From: Spirochaetota bacterium
GTDB taxonomy: Bacteria; Spirochaetota; Spirochaetia; Treponematales; Treponemataceae
NCBI GenBank assembly: GCA_029571425.1
Contig: JAKPSR010000353.1
Span: 1-8,660 of the forward strand
Direction: 5' to 3'
DNA length: 8,660 nt
The translations under genes and the position numbers were made by a program. Below the pieces are notes generated by a model that saw only the letters and a program-made list of their open reading frames with translations, had not been told where the DNA came from and searched no databases. Within the stretch, counting starts at the first letter, position 1. Each line of letters opens with the position of its first letter. Positions 1 to 5,752 of this stretch are shown piece after piece.

Positions 1-315
1 TTCGTCGAGTTCTTCGACCTTGACGAGGTGCAGCACGGCATCGGGGCGGCCGGCGACGACTCGGTCCTACGCTTCCTCGCCGACCGCAAGGTGCGGTGCA
101 ACGTCTGCCCGCAGAGCAACGTCATGCTCGGTGCCGTGCCGAGCCTCAAGGAACATCCAATCAAGAGGATGATGGACGCCGGGGTCCCCGTCACCGTGGG
201 CACCGACGACCTTCTCTTCTTCGGCCACACCGTCAGCCGCCAGTTCTTCGACCTCGTCTCGTGCGGGGTGATCACCGAATCGGACGCCGACCGGCTCCTC
301 GCCGAAGGGCTCTAA
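1..315 (+). CDS. add: Adenosine deaminase-family protein, C-terminal part (5' end outside window)
   Basis: The frame is open from the window edge and encodes the last 104 residues of a metal-dependent adenosine deaminase-family hydrolase, which converts adenosine to inosine in purine salvage. Three family landmarks are visible in order. VQHGI (residues 10-14 of the fragment) matches the (V/I)GHG motif whose His contacts the substrate and metal. NVCPQSNVMLG (34-44) matches the family's CPxSN segment. GTDD (67-70) carries the paired aspartates that bind metal and substrate. Two oddities: the second Asp is followed by Leu instead of the usual Pro, and only 34 residues follow the motif, against about 55-60 in E. 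coli Add. This suggests a divergent branch, so the exact substrate (adenosine, adenine or a modified adenine) is not settled. It converges on mnmG with a 27-base gap. The family call is firm and the symbol less so. Confidence 0.8.
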   Translation, partial: FVEFFDLDEVQHGIGAAGDDSVLRFLADRKVRCNVCPQSNVMLGAVPSLKEHPIKRMMDAGVPVTVGTDDLLFFGHTVSRQFFDLVSCGVITESDADRLLAEGL

Positions 316-342
316 CACCCGTCAATCCAGCGACTCCCAATA

Positions 343-2220
343 TCAGTCCCGCTTCCGCGGGCGCAGGTGAATCATCAACAGCATCACGTCGCTCGGCCGC
401 AGGCCGGGTATCCGCGCGGCCTGCGCGAGCGTCGCCGGGCGTATCGCGCAGAGCTTGGCGCGCGACTCCGCCGAGATCGCCGTCAGCGCGCCGTAGTCGA
501 AGTCGCGGGGAATGCGCTGCCCCTCCATCTTCCGCAACTTCTCGATCCGCTGGTCTTGCGCCTCAATGTAGTGGGCGTACCGAATCTCGAGCTCGGCCGC
601 GTGCCTGATCGCGGGCGGGAACGAGGCGAAGCGAGGGTCGAGCGCGAGGACGGAGTCGAGGGGAACGAGCGGGTCGCGTAGGGCGTCGGCGCAGGTCTCG
701 CCGACGTGCTTCGACAGACCCGGATCAGCCTCGGCATCCGAGGTTCGGACGCGGCGGGATTCCCACAGCGAGACGAGCTCGGTGCGCTGCCCGACGCGGG
801 CGCGGACCCGCTCGACGGCCTCCGCGCCCTGCAGGCCGACCGCGCGGGCACGCTCGGTCAGCCGCTCGTCGGCGGTGTCGTGCCTGAGCCTAAGCCGATG
901 CTCGGCCCGCGCGGTGAACATCCGATACGGTTCCTTCGTGCCCACGGTCACGAGGTCGTCGATCATCACGCCGATGTACGCCTCTGCGCGCGAGAGCGTG
1001 AAGGGTTCGTACGTGCCCTCGCCCCTGAGCGACCGCGCGAGGAGGGCCGCGTTGATCCCGGCGACGATCCCCTGCCCGCCCGCCTCCTCGTAGCCGGAGG
1101 TCCCGTTCACCTGCCCCGCCGAGAAGAGACCACGCACGCGCTTCGTCTCCAACGTCGGGTAGAGCTGGGTCGGGTCGATGTAGTCGTACTCGACGGCGTA
1201 GGAGGGTCGGGTCACGATGGCATCCGCGAGGCCAGGTATGGTCCGCATGAACTCGTCCTGCACCTCCTCGGGAAGTGACGAGGAAAGCCCGTTGATGTAC
1301 AGCTCCTCCGACTCGAGCCCCTCGGGCTCGATGAAGAGCTGGTGCCGCTCGCGCTCGGCGAAGCGCACCACCTTGTCCTCGATCGACGGGCAGTAGCGCG
1401 GCCCGACCCCCTCGATCTTGCCCGAGTACAGGGGCGAGCGATGGATGTTCTCGCGGATGACGCGATGGGTCTCCGCGTTCGTGTAGGTCAGGAAACAGGG
1501 AACCGATGGCCGGTCGACGGTATCGCGCGAGAACGAGAAGGGCATCGGCTCGCCGTCGCCGTCCTGCCTCTCCATCGCGGAGAAGTCGACCGAGTGGCGC
1601 AGGATGCGGGGCGGGGTCCCCGTCTTTAGCCGTCCCACGGTAAACCCGAGCGAGCGGAGGTTAGCCCCGAGGCCGATCGCTGCCTGCTCGCCGAGCCTTC
1701 CCTCGCGCGCCTCGTACTCGCCGATGAATATCTTCCCCTCCATGAAAGTGCCCGTCGTCAGAACGACGGAACGCGCGAAGAGTACCCTACCCCGGCCAGT
1801 CCGCACCCCGCGAACCGCCTCGCCCTCGACCTCGATGCCGACGACGGTGTCCTGCCTAAGGTGGAGCTTAGGCTCGAGCTCAAGCGCGTGCTTGGCGAGA
1901 AGCGAGTAGCGGAACTTATCGGCTTGGACGCGCGGCGCCTGCACCGCCGGACCGCGGCTCCGGTTCAGCAGTCGATATTGGATCATCGTCTCGTCCGCAA
2001 GGCGACCCATCTGGCCGCCGAGGGCGTCGATCTCGCGAACGATGTTGCCCTTCGAGATGCCGCCGATCGAGGGGTTGCAGGAGAGTCGGCCCACGCTGTC
2101 GAGCGTTTGCGTGACGATCAGGGTATCGAGGCCCATCCGGGCCGAGGCGAGCGCGGCCTCGATGCCCGCGTGCCCGCCGCCTATCACGATTACGTCGTAG
2201 TCTGAGTATCGGAACGCCAT
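343..2220 (-). CDS. mnmG: tRNA uridine-5-carboxymethylaminomethyl modification enzyme MnmG (GidA)
   Basis: FAD-dependent subunit of the MnmE-MnmG complex, which installs the (carboxymethyl)aminomethyl group on wobble uridine 34 of certain tRNAs in the cytoplasm. From the ATG at 2220 the protein has 625 residues, normal for the family (E. coli 629). The FAD-binding GGGHAG motif is at 14-19. The two conserved catalytic-region cysteines are present: C48 in LSCNPSIGG and C277 in RYCPSIEDK, the latter at the same number as in E. coli. Other landmarks are GRLKTGTPPRI (about 196-206), NGLSSSLPEEVQ, SAGQVNGTSGYEEAGGQG, and the C-terminal helical domain that contacts MnmE. The open frame runs 13 codons further to a TTG at 2259, but that start has no Shine-Dalgarno and the extension is not family-like, so ATG 2220 is preferred. 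It too lacks a Shine-Dalgarno (see the promoter at 2230). It lies 39 bases after thiQ with no terminator between, so read-through from the thi operon is possible. Confidence 0.97.
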   Translation of the reverse strand: MAFRYSDYDVIVIGGGHAGIEAALASARMGLDTLIVTQTLDSVGRLSCNPSIGGISKGNIVREIDALGGQMGRLADETMIQYRLLNRSRGPAVQAPRVQADKFRYSLLAKHALELEPKLHLRQDTVVGIEVEGEAVRGVRTGRGRVLFARSVVLTTGTFMEGKIFIGEYEAREGRLGEQAAIGLGANLRSLGFTVGRLKTGTPPRILRHSVDFSAMERQDGDGEPMPFSFSRDTVDRPSVPCFLTYTNAETHRVIRENIHRSPLYSGKIEGVGPRYCPSIEDKVVRFAERERHQLFIEPEGLESEELYINGLSSSLPEEVQDEFMRTIPGLADAIVTRPSYAVEYDYIDPTQLYPTLETKRVRGLFSAGQVNGTSGYEEAGGQGIVAGINAALLARSLRGEGTYEPFTLSRAEAYIGVMIDDLVTVGTKEPYRMFTARAEHRLRLRHDTADERLTERARAVGLQGAEAVERVRARVGQRTELVSLWESRRVRTSDAEADPGLSKHVGETCADALRDPLVPLDSVLALDPRFASFPPAIRHAAELEIRYAHYIEAQDQRIEKLRKMEGQRIPRDFDYGALTAISAESRAKLCAIRPATLAQAARIPGLRPSDVMLLMIHLRPRKRD

Positions 2221-2229
2221 GTCACGCGA

Positions 2230-2259
2230 AGTATACCCGCGCGGACGGTGCGAAAGCAA
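2230..2259 (-). promoter_or_regulatory. Putative sigma70-type promoter for mnmG, nearly leaderless
   Basis: On the minus strand TTGCTT (2259-2254) and TATACT (2235-2230) are separated by 18 bases. TATACT matches the -10 consensus at 5 of 6 positions; the -35 keeps only TTG. The predicted transcription start, 7-8 bases downstream, is at about 2222-2223, only 2-3 bases before the mnmG ATG at 2220. No Shine-Dalgarno precedes that ATG, which fits a leaderless message. The same -35 hexamer occurs at the thiB promoter. Prediction by eye only. Confidence 0.45.
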
Positions 2260-2883
2260 TCACCCGAGCGAGACCCGACGACCGGCGAGCTCGGCGGCCT
2301 CCTCCTCGTCGTGTGTCACGTACACGGCGGCGTAGCCGATCTCGCGCTGGTATCCGGCGAGCTCCGCGCGAAGCCGGCGGCGAAGCGGGGCGTCGAGGGC
2401 GGCGAGCGGCTCGTCGAACAATACGAGCGCCGGACCGACCGCGAGGGCTCGCGCGAGCGCCACCCGCTGCGCCTCACCGCCCGAGAGGGTATCCACCCGG
2501 CGTTTCCCGAAGCCCGCGAGGGAGACGCGCTCGAGCCAAGCCGCCGCCTCGGCGCGCGCGGCGCGCCTCGACATGCCAGCGCTGACGAGCCCATAGCCGA
2601 CGTTATCCTCCACGCTCAGGTGGGCGAAGAGGGCGCGGTCCTGAAAGACCATCCCGACGCCGCGCTTACCCGGCGCGAGACCTGTCGCGTCGACGCCGCC
2701 GATCAGCACCCTACCCTCGTCCGGCTCGACGAGCCCGGCGATGATGCGTAGCAACGTCGACTTACCCGAGCCCGAGGGGCCAACGAGGGCAACGGCTTCG
2801 CCGGGGGCGACCTCGAAACTTGCCTCGACGACGCGATCTGGCCAACGCTTGACGATCCCGTCCACGATGAGATGCGCGCTCAT
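2260..2883 (-). CDS. thiQ: Thiamine/TPP ABC transporter ATP-binding protein ThiQ, short C-terminus
   Basis: ATPase that powers ThiBP-mediated import of thiamine or its phosphates at the cytoplasmic face of the inner membrane. It has 207 residues with a full ABC motif set: Walker A GPSGSGKS (35-42), Q-loop VFQD (Q81), signature LSGGE (133-137), Walker B LVLFDEP (153-159), D-loop at about 161-164 and the H-loop His191 (THD). The ATG at 2883 shares its TGA-overlapping bases with the end of thiP (ATGA), and AAGGAG lies 6 bases upstream. This rules out the much longer in-frame extension that runs back through thiP to 3471. The protein ends at GRRVSLG, about 25 residues shorter than E. coli ThiQ (232); the last strand and helix after the H-loop are missing. 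The nucleotide-binding core is intact, so it is probably functional. Assignment to thiamine rests on the operon as much as on the protein, since ABC ATPases are alike. Confidence 0.93.
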   Translation of the reverse strand: MSAHLIVDGIVKRWPDRVVEASFEVAPGEAVALVGPSGSGKSTLLRIIAGLVEPDEGRVLIGGVDATGLAPGKRGVGMVFQDRALFAHLSVEDNVGYGLVSAGMSRRAARAEAAAWLERVSLAGFGKRRVDTLSGGEAQRVALARALAVGPALVLFDEPLAALDAPLRRRLRAELAGYQREIGYAAVYVTHDEEEAAELAGRRVSLG

Positions 2884-4568
2884 GAGACGCTCCTTTTCCT
2901 CTCCGCGTCCTGGAAGAGGAACACCGAAGCCGAAAGCAGGGCAACGACCGTCGCGGCGGCCGAGGCCTCGGCAAAACGATAGGAACCCGCGAGGCGGAAG
3001 AGCAGAAGGGACAGGGTCTCGAGCCCGTCGATCGAGAGGACGAGAGGAAGGGACGCCTCGCCGGCCGATATCGCGAAGACGAGGGCGGCGCCCGAGAGGA
3101 GCGACCGCGAGGTCGCGGGCAAGAGGACCCGAATCGCCGCGTCTGCCCTGCCCCGCGAGCACACGAGGGCCACCTCGACGACGGGACGCGGAACCCGGTC
3201 GACGGCGGCGCGCGCCTGCGCCCACGCGAAGGGCCACGCGAGCGCCGACTGCGCGAGCACGAGCACGAGTATGTTTCCCCGGGGAACGAGAAGGGTCCAT
3301 CCAAAGCCGAGAATCACGGAAGAGATAGCGAGGGGGAGGAGCGGGACCGCGCGATCGGCGAACGGGTGGGCAATCGTCGCGCGCGCGCGCGGCGGGCTGA
3401 GCGCCCCGGCCGCGACGAGGAAAAACCCGGCGGCCGTCGACAGGATCGCGGCGAACACGCCAACGAGGCACGTAGTTGCGAGGGCGGGGAGAAAACTAGG
3501 ACGCGAGAGGAACCGGCCCCACGCGGCGAGCGAAAGCCCGGCGCCGTCCGAGCGCGCGAAGGAACGAACCACGACGGAGGCGAGCGGACCGACGAGGAAG
3601 ACGCCGACCAGAAAAAGATATCCCGCCGCGCAGGCGCGCTCGGTCAAGCCTGAAAGTCGAGCGCGCGGAGGGCTGAGCGCCGCAGGGCCGATCTCATGTC
3701 CCACTCGGGCTTGGCTCGCCGCGTACAGAAGTACGACCGGCACCGCCGCCGCCACCTCCACGAGGGCGATAAGCCCCGCGCGCGCGAAATCGAGGTCGGA
3801 GCGCGCCGCCTGGTAGAGCTCGACCTCAAGGGTCGTGCCACCCGGCCCGCCAAGCAGCAGGATGATCACGAAGCTGAAGAAGCAATACAGGTACACGAGG
3901 GCCGCCGAGGAAAGAATCGACCCCGCGAGGCGAGGCAGGACCACGGTGCGAAACGCGCGAAATCGCGTTGCCCCCAAAACGAGTGCCGCCTCCGACTCCT
4001 CGCGCGGAACGCGCTCCCACGCGCGGGATATGGTCCTGAGCGCCACGGGAAAATTGTAGAATCCATGGGCGACCACGATGCCTGCGAGGGAATACAGGGC
4101 GCCGATCGGCGGCTCGCTGAGTCCGAACAAGCGCATCAACGCGTCGTTCACGACCCCGCTCCTCCCGAAGAAAAGGACGAAGGCAAGGGCCACGATAGCG
4201 GGAGGGACGCAAAGGGGAACGCCGGAAAGGGAAAGAAGGAACCGGCGCCCGCAAAAGTCGCGCCGGGCGACGAGCCACGCGCCGGGAAGACCAACCGCAA
4301 GGGCAAGGAGGGCGGAGAAAGCAGCCTCGACGACGGTAAAGCGCAGGGCACGAAGAATGCGGCCGTTAAGCGATGGAGCGCCTGTCGGCGTGGGAACGCC
4401 GGGCACGAAGGCGCGCGCGAGCCCGACGATGGAAGGAACGACGAAGGACGCAAGAACGGCAAGAAGGGCGACAAGCCCAAAGGCCGCGATAGCCGACTCG
4501 AACGCGGCGAATCGGCGCGACCTGCCGCGTCGCCCCCTATCGGGCAAGGAGATCGATGACGGCGTCAA
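2880..4568 (-). CDS. thiP: Thiamine/TPP ABC transporter permease ThiP
   Basis: Inner-membrane permease made of two fused binding-protein-dependent transport domains, close in plan to E. coli ThiP (536 residues). From the TTG at 4568 it has 562 residues and roughly 12 hydrophobic segments, the first at about 27-50. The first half carries a canonical EAA loop, EAALVLGA (193-200) running to LP (211-212), which docks the ATPase. The second half carries a degenerate copy at about 465-484 (EVALVCSRG, ending in LLP). Segments such as AHGFYNFPVALR (168-178) and LLGGPGGTT (238-246) align with E. coli ThiP. The start is uncertain: TTG 4568 overlaps thiB by 32 bases and TTG 4547 overlaps it by 11; neither has a clear Shine-Dalgarno, and no ATG precedes the first membrane helix. 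Translation is probably coupled to thiB. Its TGA overlaps the thiQ ATG. Confidence 0.93.
   Translation of the reverse strand: MTPSSISLPDRGRRGRSRRFAAFESAIAAFGLVALLAVLASFVVPSIVGLARAFVPGVPTPTGAPSLNGRILRALRFTVVEAAFSALLALAVGLPGAWLVARRDFCGRRFLLSLSGVPLCVPPAIVALAFVLFFGRSGVVNDALMRLFGLSEPPIGALYSLAGIVVAHGFYNFPVALRTISRAWERVPREESEAALVLGATRFRAFRTVVLPRLAGSILSSAALVYLYCFFSFVIILLLGGPGGTTLEVELYQAARSDLDFARAGLIALVEVAAAVPVVLLYAASQARVGHEIGPAALSPPRARLSGLTERACAAGYLFLVGVFLVGPLASVVVRSFARSDGAGLSLAAWGRFLSRPSFLPALATTCLVGVFAAILSTAAGFFLVAAGALSPPRARATIAHPFADRAVPLLPLAISSVILGFGWTLLVPRGNILVLVLAQSALAWPFAWAQARAAVDRVPRPVVEVALVCSRGRADAAIRVLLPATSRSLLSGAALVFAISAGEASLPLVLSIDGLETLSLLLFRLAGSYRFAEASAAATVVALLSASVFLFQDAERKRSVS
2890..2895 (-). 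promoter_or_regulatory. Ribosome binding site of thiQ
   Basis: AAGGAG (2895-2890) lies 6 bases before the ATG at 2883, inside the last codons of thiP. It fixes the thiQ start, since the frame is open for 196 further codons upstream. Confidence 0.8.
3385..3405. repeat. Short direct repeat within thiP, copy 1
   Basis: A 21-base stretch, differing at one position (the ninth base) from the stretch at 3661-3681. Both are read in the same frame of thiP and encode ALSPPRAR (residues 389-396 for this copy). The two copies do not sit at equivalent places in the two permease halves, so the ancient domain duplication does not explain them. It may be chance in GC-rich sequence. Confidence 0.5.
3661..3681. 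repeat. Short direct repeat within thiP, copy 2
   Basis: Partner of 3385-3405 with one mismatch. It encodes ALSPPRAR at ThiP residues 297-304, in the linker between the two permease halves. Confidence 0.5.
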
Positions 4569-5541
4569 CGGCGGCTTGCGCCCGCTCGGCGTCGAGCGTC
4601 AGTGACTTTCCGGCCCGCGGCGCGGCGCGGTAGGAATCAGGCATCGGCACGGCCCGATTGACCGGGTACATCCATTGGGTCAGCGGAAGGATCGACTGCG
4701 CCTCCTCCGTCAGCATAAAGTCGACGAATCGCCGGGCGAGGTCCCGATGCCGCGACCCCTTCGCGATACCGACGCCCTCGATTTGGGCGACATGCCCCTC
4801 GGGGAAGATGAGGGCGCGGTACCGATCCGTCTTTTCCGTCTCAAGGTGATAGGCGGGACTCGTCGTATAGCTGATGACCAACGGAGCCTCCCCCGCCGTG
4901 AACAAGGCATACCCCGCGTCCCAGCCAGGCGCGAGGGTAAGGATGTTCGGGCGAAGGCGTTTCCAATAGTCGAGGTACCGATCCCCGTACACGGCGATCG
5001 TCCAGGCGAGGAAACCCGCGCCGGGCGTGCTCGTCCGCGGGTCCATCATCACCAGCTTCTTCGCGAACTCGGGGCTCGCGAGATCCTCCAGGCTTCGGGG
5101 GGCGCGAACGCCCGACTTCGCGTCATGGATGATCGCGAAGTATCCCCAATCGTAGGGGGTTAGGAGCCAGTCGTCGGCGAGACGAAGCTCGGCGGGAACG
5201 ATGGCGTCGGCGCCGGCCGGCTTGTACGGCTCAAGAATTCCCTCGCGACGGGCGCGGGCAACGAGGTTATTGTCGATCCCGACGAGGACGTCGGCGACCG
5301 GCTTCCCCCGCTCAAGGATGGCGCGCGACAGGACTTGGCCCGCGTCCCCGCAGGAAACGAGGCGGACCCGGCATCCAGTCAGGCGCTCAAAACGACGCGC
5401 AAGCTCAGGGCCCGGACCCCAGTCCGCGACGAAGGAGTCGTACGCGTAGACGACCAACTCCTCAGAGCCCTTGGACGACTGGGCCACGAGGGCCCCGCAT
5501 AGCGCGACACCGCAAATTAATCGGAACAAAAGATGGCGCAT
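4537..5541 (-). CDS. thiB: Periplasmic thiamine/TPP-binding protein ThiB
   Basis: Substrate-binding component of the thiamine importer, delivering thiamine, TMP or TPP to ThiP. From the ATG at 5541 it has 334 residues (E. coli ThiB 327). Residues 1-20 form a signal peptide: MRH, then a hydrophobic core, with likely cleavage near LVA|Q (20/21). C15 is preceded by VAL, a poor lipobox, so a lipoprotein is less likely. Family motifs are strong: YAYDSFVADWGPGP (32-45), DNNL (90-93), PYDWGYFA (129-136), DPRTSTPG (167-174), PGWDAGY (205-211), SYTTSPAYH (224-232) and WMYPV (290-294). These include the aromatic residues that stack on thiamine in the E. coli protein. The start is set by GGAGG 5 bases upstream and by the signal peptide. 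An earlier in-frame ATG at 5559 lies inside the riboswitch and is rejected. First gene of thiBPQ; overlaps thiP. Confidence 0.97.
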   Translation of the reverse strand: MRHLLFRLICGVALCGALVAQSSKGSEELVVYAYDSFVADWGPGPELARRFERLTGCRVRLVSCGDAGQVLSRAILERGKPVADVLVGIDNNLVARARREGILEPYKPAGADAIVPAELRLADDWLLTPYDWGYFAIIHDAKSGVRAPRSLEDLASPEFAKKLVMMDPRTSTPGAGFLAWTIAVYGDRYLDYWKRLRPNILTLAPGWDAGYALFTAGEAPLVISYTTSPAYHLETEKTDRYRALIFPEGHVAQIEGVGIAKGSRHRDLARRFVDFMLTEEAQSILPLTQWMYPVNRAVPMPDSYRAAPRAGKSLTLDAERAQAAVDAVIDLLAR

Positions 5542-5661
5542 CTCTCCCTCCGCCGGCATTACCCGGATACAGGTTGGCGGGCCCGTGCGAACCCGCGCGT
5601 AAGGGTATGATCTCAGACCCGGGCCGACGCCGTTCGCGCCGCGCGGGACACCCCCGATACG
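5537..5661 (-). promoter_or_regulatory. TPP riboswitch (THI element) controlling thiBPQ translation
   Basis: All conserved THI-box blocks occur in order on the minus strand: GGGGGTG (5655-5649), CTGAGA (5616-5611), ATACCC (5608-5603), ACCTG (5574-5570), and GGGTAATGCC with its CCGG/CCGG stem (about 5565-5552) leading into GGAGGGA (5551-5545). The last block is also the thiB Shine-Dalgarno. The closing helix P1 can form between CGUAUC (5661-5656) and GAUGCG (5542-5537), which contains the thiB AUG. TPP binding should therefore hide both the ribosome site and the start codon. No terminator hairpin follows, so control is translational. A GC-rich 5-bp stem (5596-5592 with 5581-5577) is inserted between P2 and the ACCTG block, and P3 is long and GC-rich. 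Known biology: TPP riboswitches commonly control thiBPQ. The P1/AUG pairing is my inference. Confidence 0.95.
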
Positions 5662-5667
5662 AAAGGG

Positions 5668-5696
5668 ATACTAGCCCAGCCGGGGCGAAAAAGCAA
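5668..5696 (-). promoter_or_regulatory. Putative promoter of thiBPQ
   Basis: TTGCTT (5696-5691) and TAGTAT (5673-5668) are separated by exactly 17 bases on the minus strand. The expected transcription start, about 7 bases downstream, falls at about 5661, the first base of riboswitch helix P1. That agreement supports both calls. Confidence 0.6.
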
Positions 5697-5704
5697 GCGG
5701 AGAT

Positions 5705-5734
5705 AAAAAAAGCCCGTCGGCTTCGACGGGCTTT
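5705..5734 (-). terminator. Intrinsic terminator of rny
   Basis: Read on the minus strand, an 11-bp perfect stem (AAAGCCCGTCG, 5734-5724, with its complement 5719-5709) encloses the tetraloop AAGC and leads into a run of seven T (5711-5705). It begins 18 bases after the rny stop codon and separates rny from the thiB promoter. There is no comparable T-run on the plus strand. Confidence 0.93.
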
Positions 5735-5752
5735 CGGTAGCTTTGCGTAGTC

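Noticed and set aside
348..361. CCCGC-GCGGG hairpin as an mnmG terminator
   Set aside because: Only a 5-bp stem, within the last mnmG codons, with no T-run after it on either strand.
706..1278. 190-residue plus-strand open frame opposite mnmG
   Set aside because: Antisense of a strongly conserved MnmG region, explained by high GC.
2221..2259. Alternative mnmG start at TTG 2259
   Set aside because: It abuts the thiQ stop, has no Shine-Dalgarno, and adds 13 residues not typical of MnmG.
2884..3471. 196-residue N-terminal extension of ThiQ
   Set aside because: It runs through thiP in another frame and is Arg/Pro-rich; the ATG at 2883 has a good ribosome site and matches the start of the ABC domain.
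3696..4559. 287-residue plus-strand open frame opposite thiP
   Set aside because: Highly charged low-complexity translation (K, R, G, E) with no family motif, typical of the antisense of a GC-rich membrane protein gene.
5537..5560. ThiB as a lipoprotein with Cys at residue 15
   Set aside because: The residue before the Cys is Leu, which fits the lipobox poorly, and a plausible signal peptidase I site follows at residue 20; not fully excluded.
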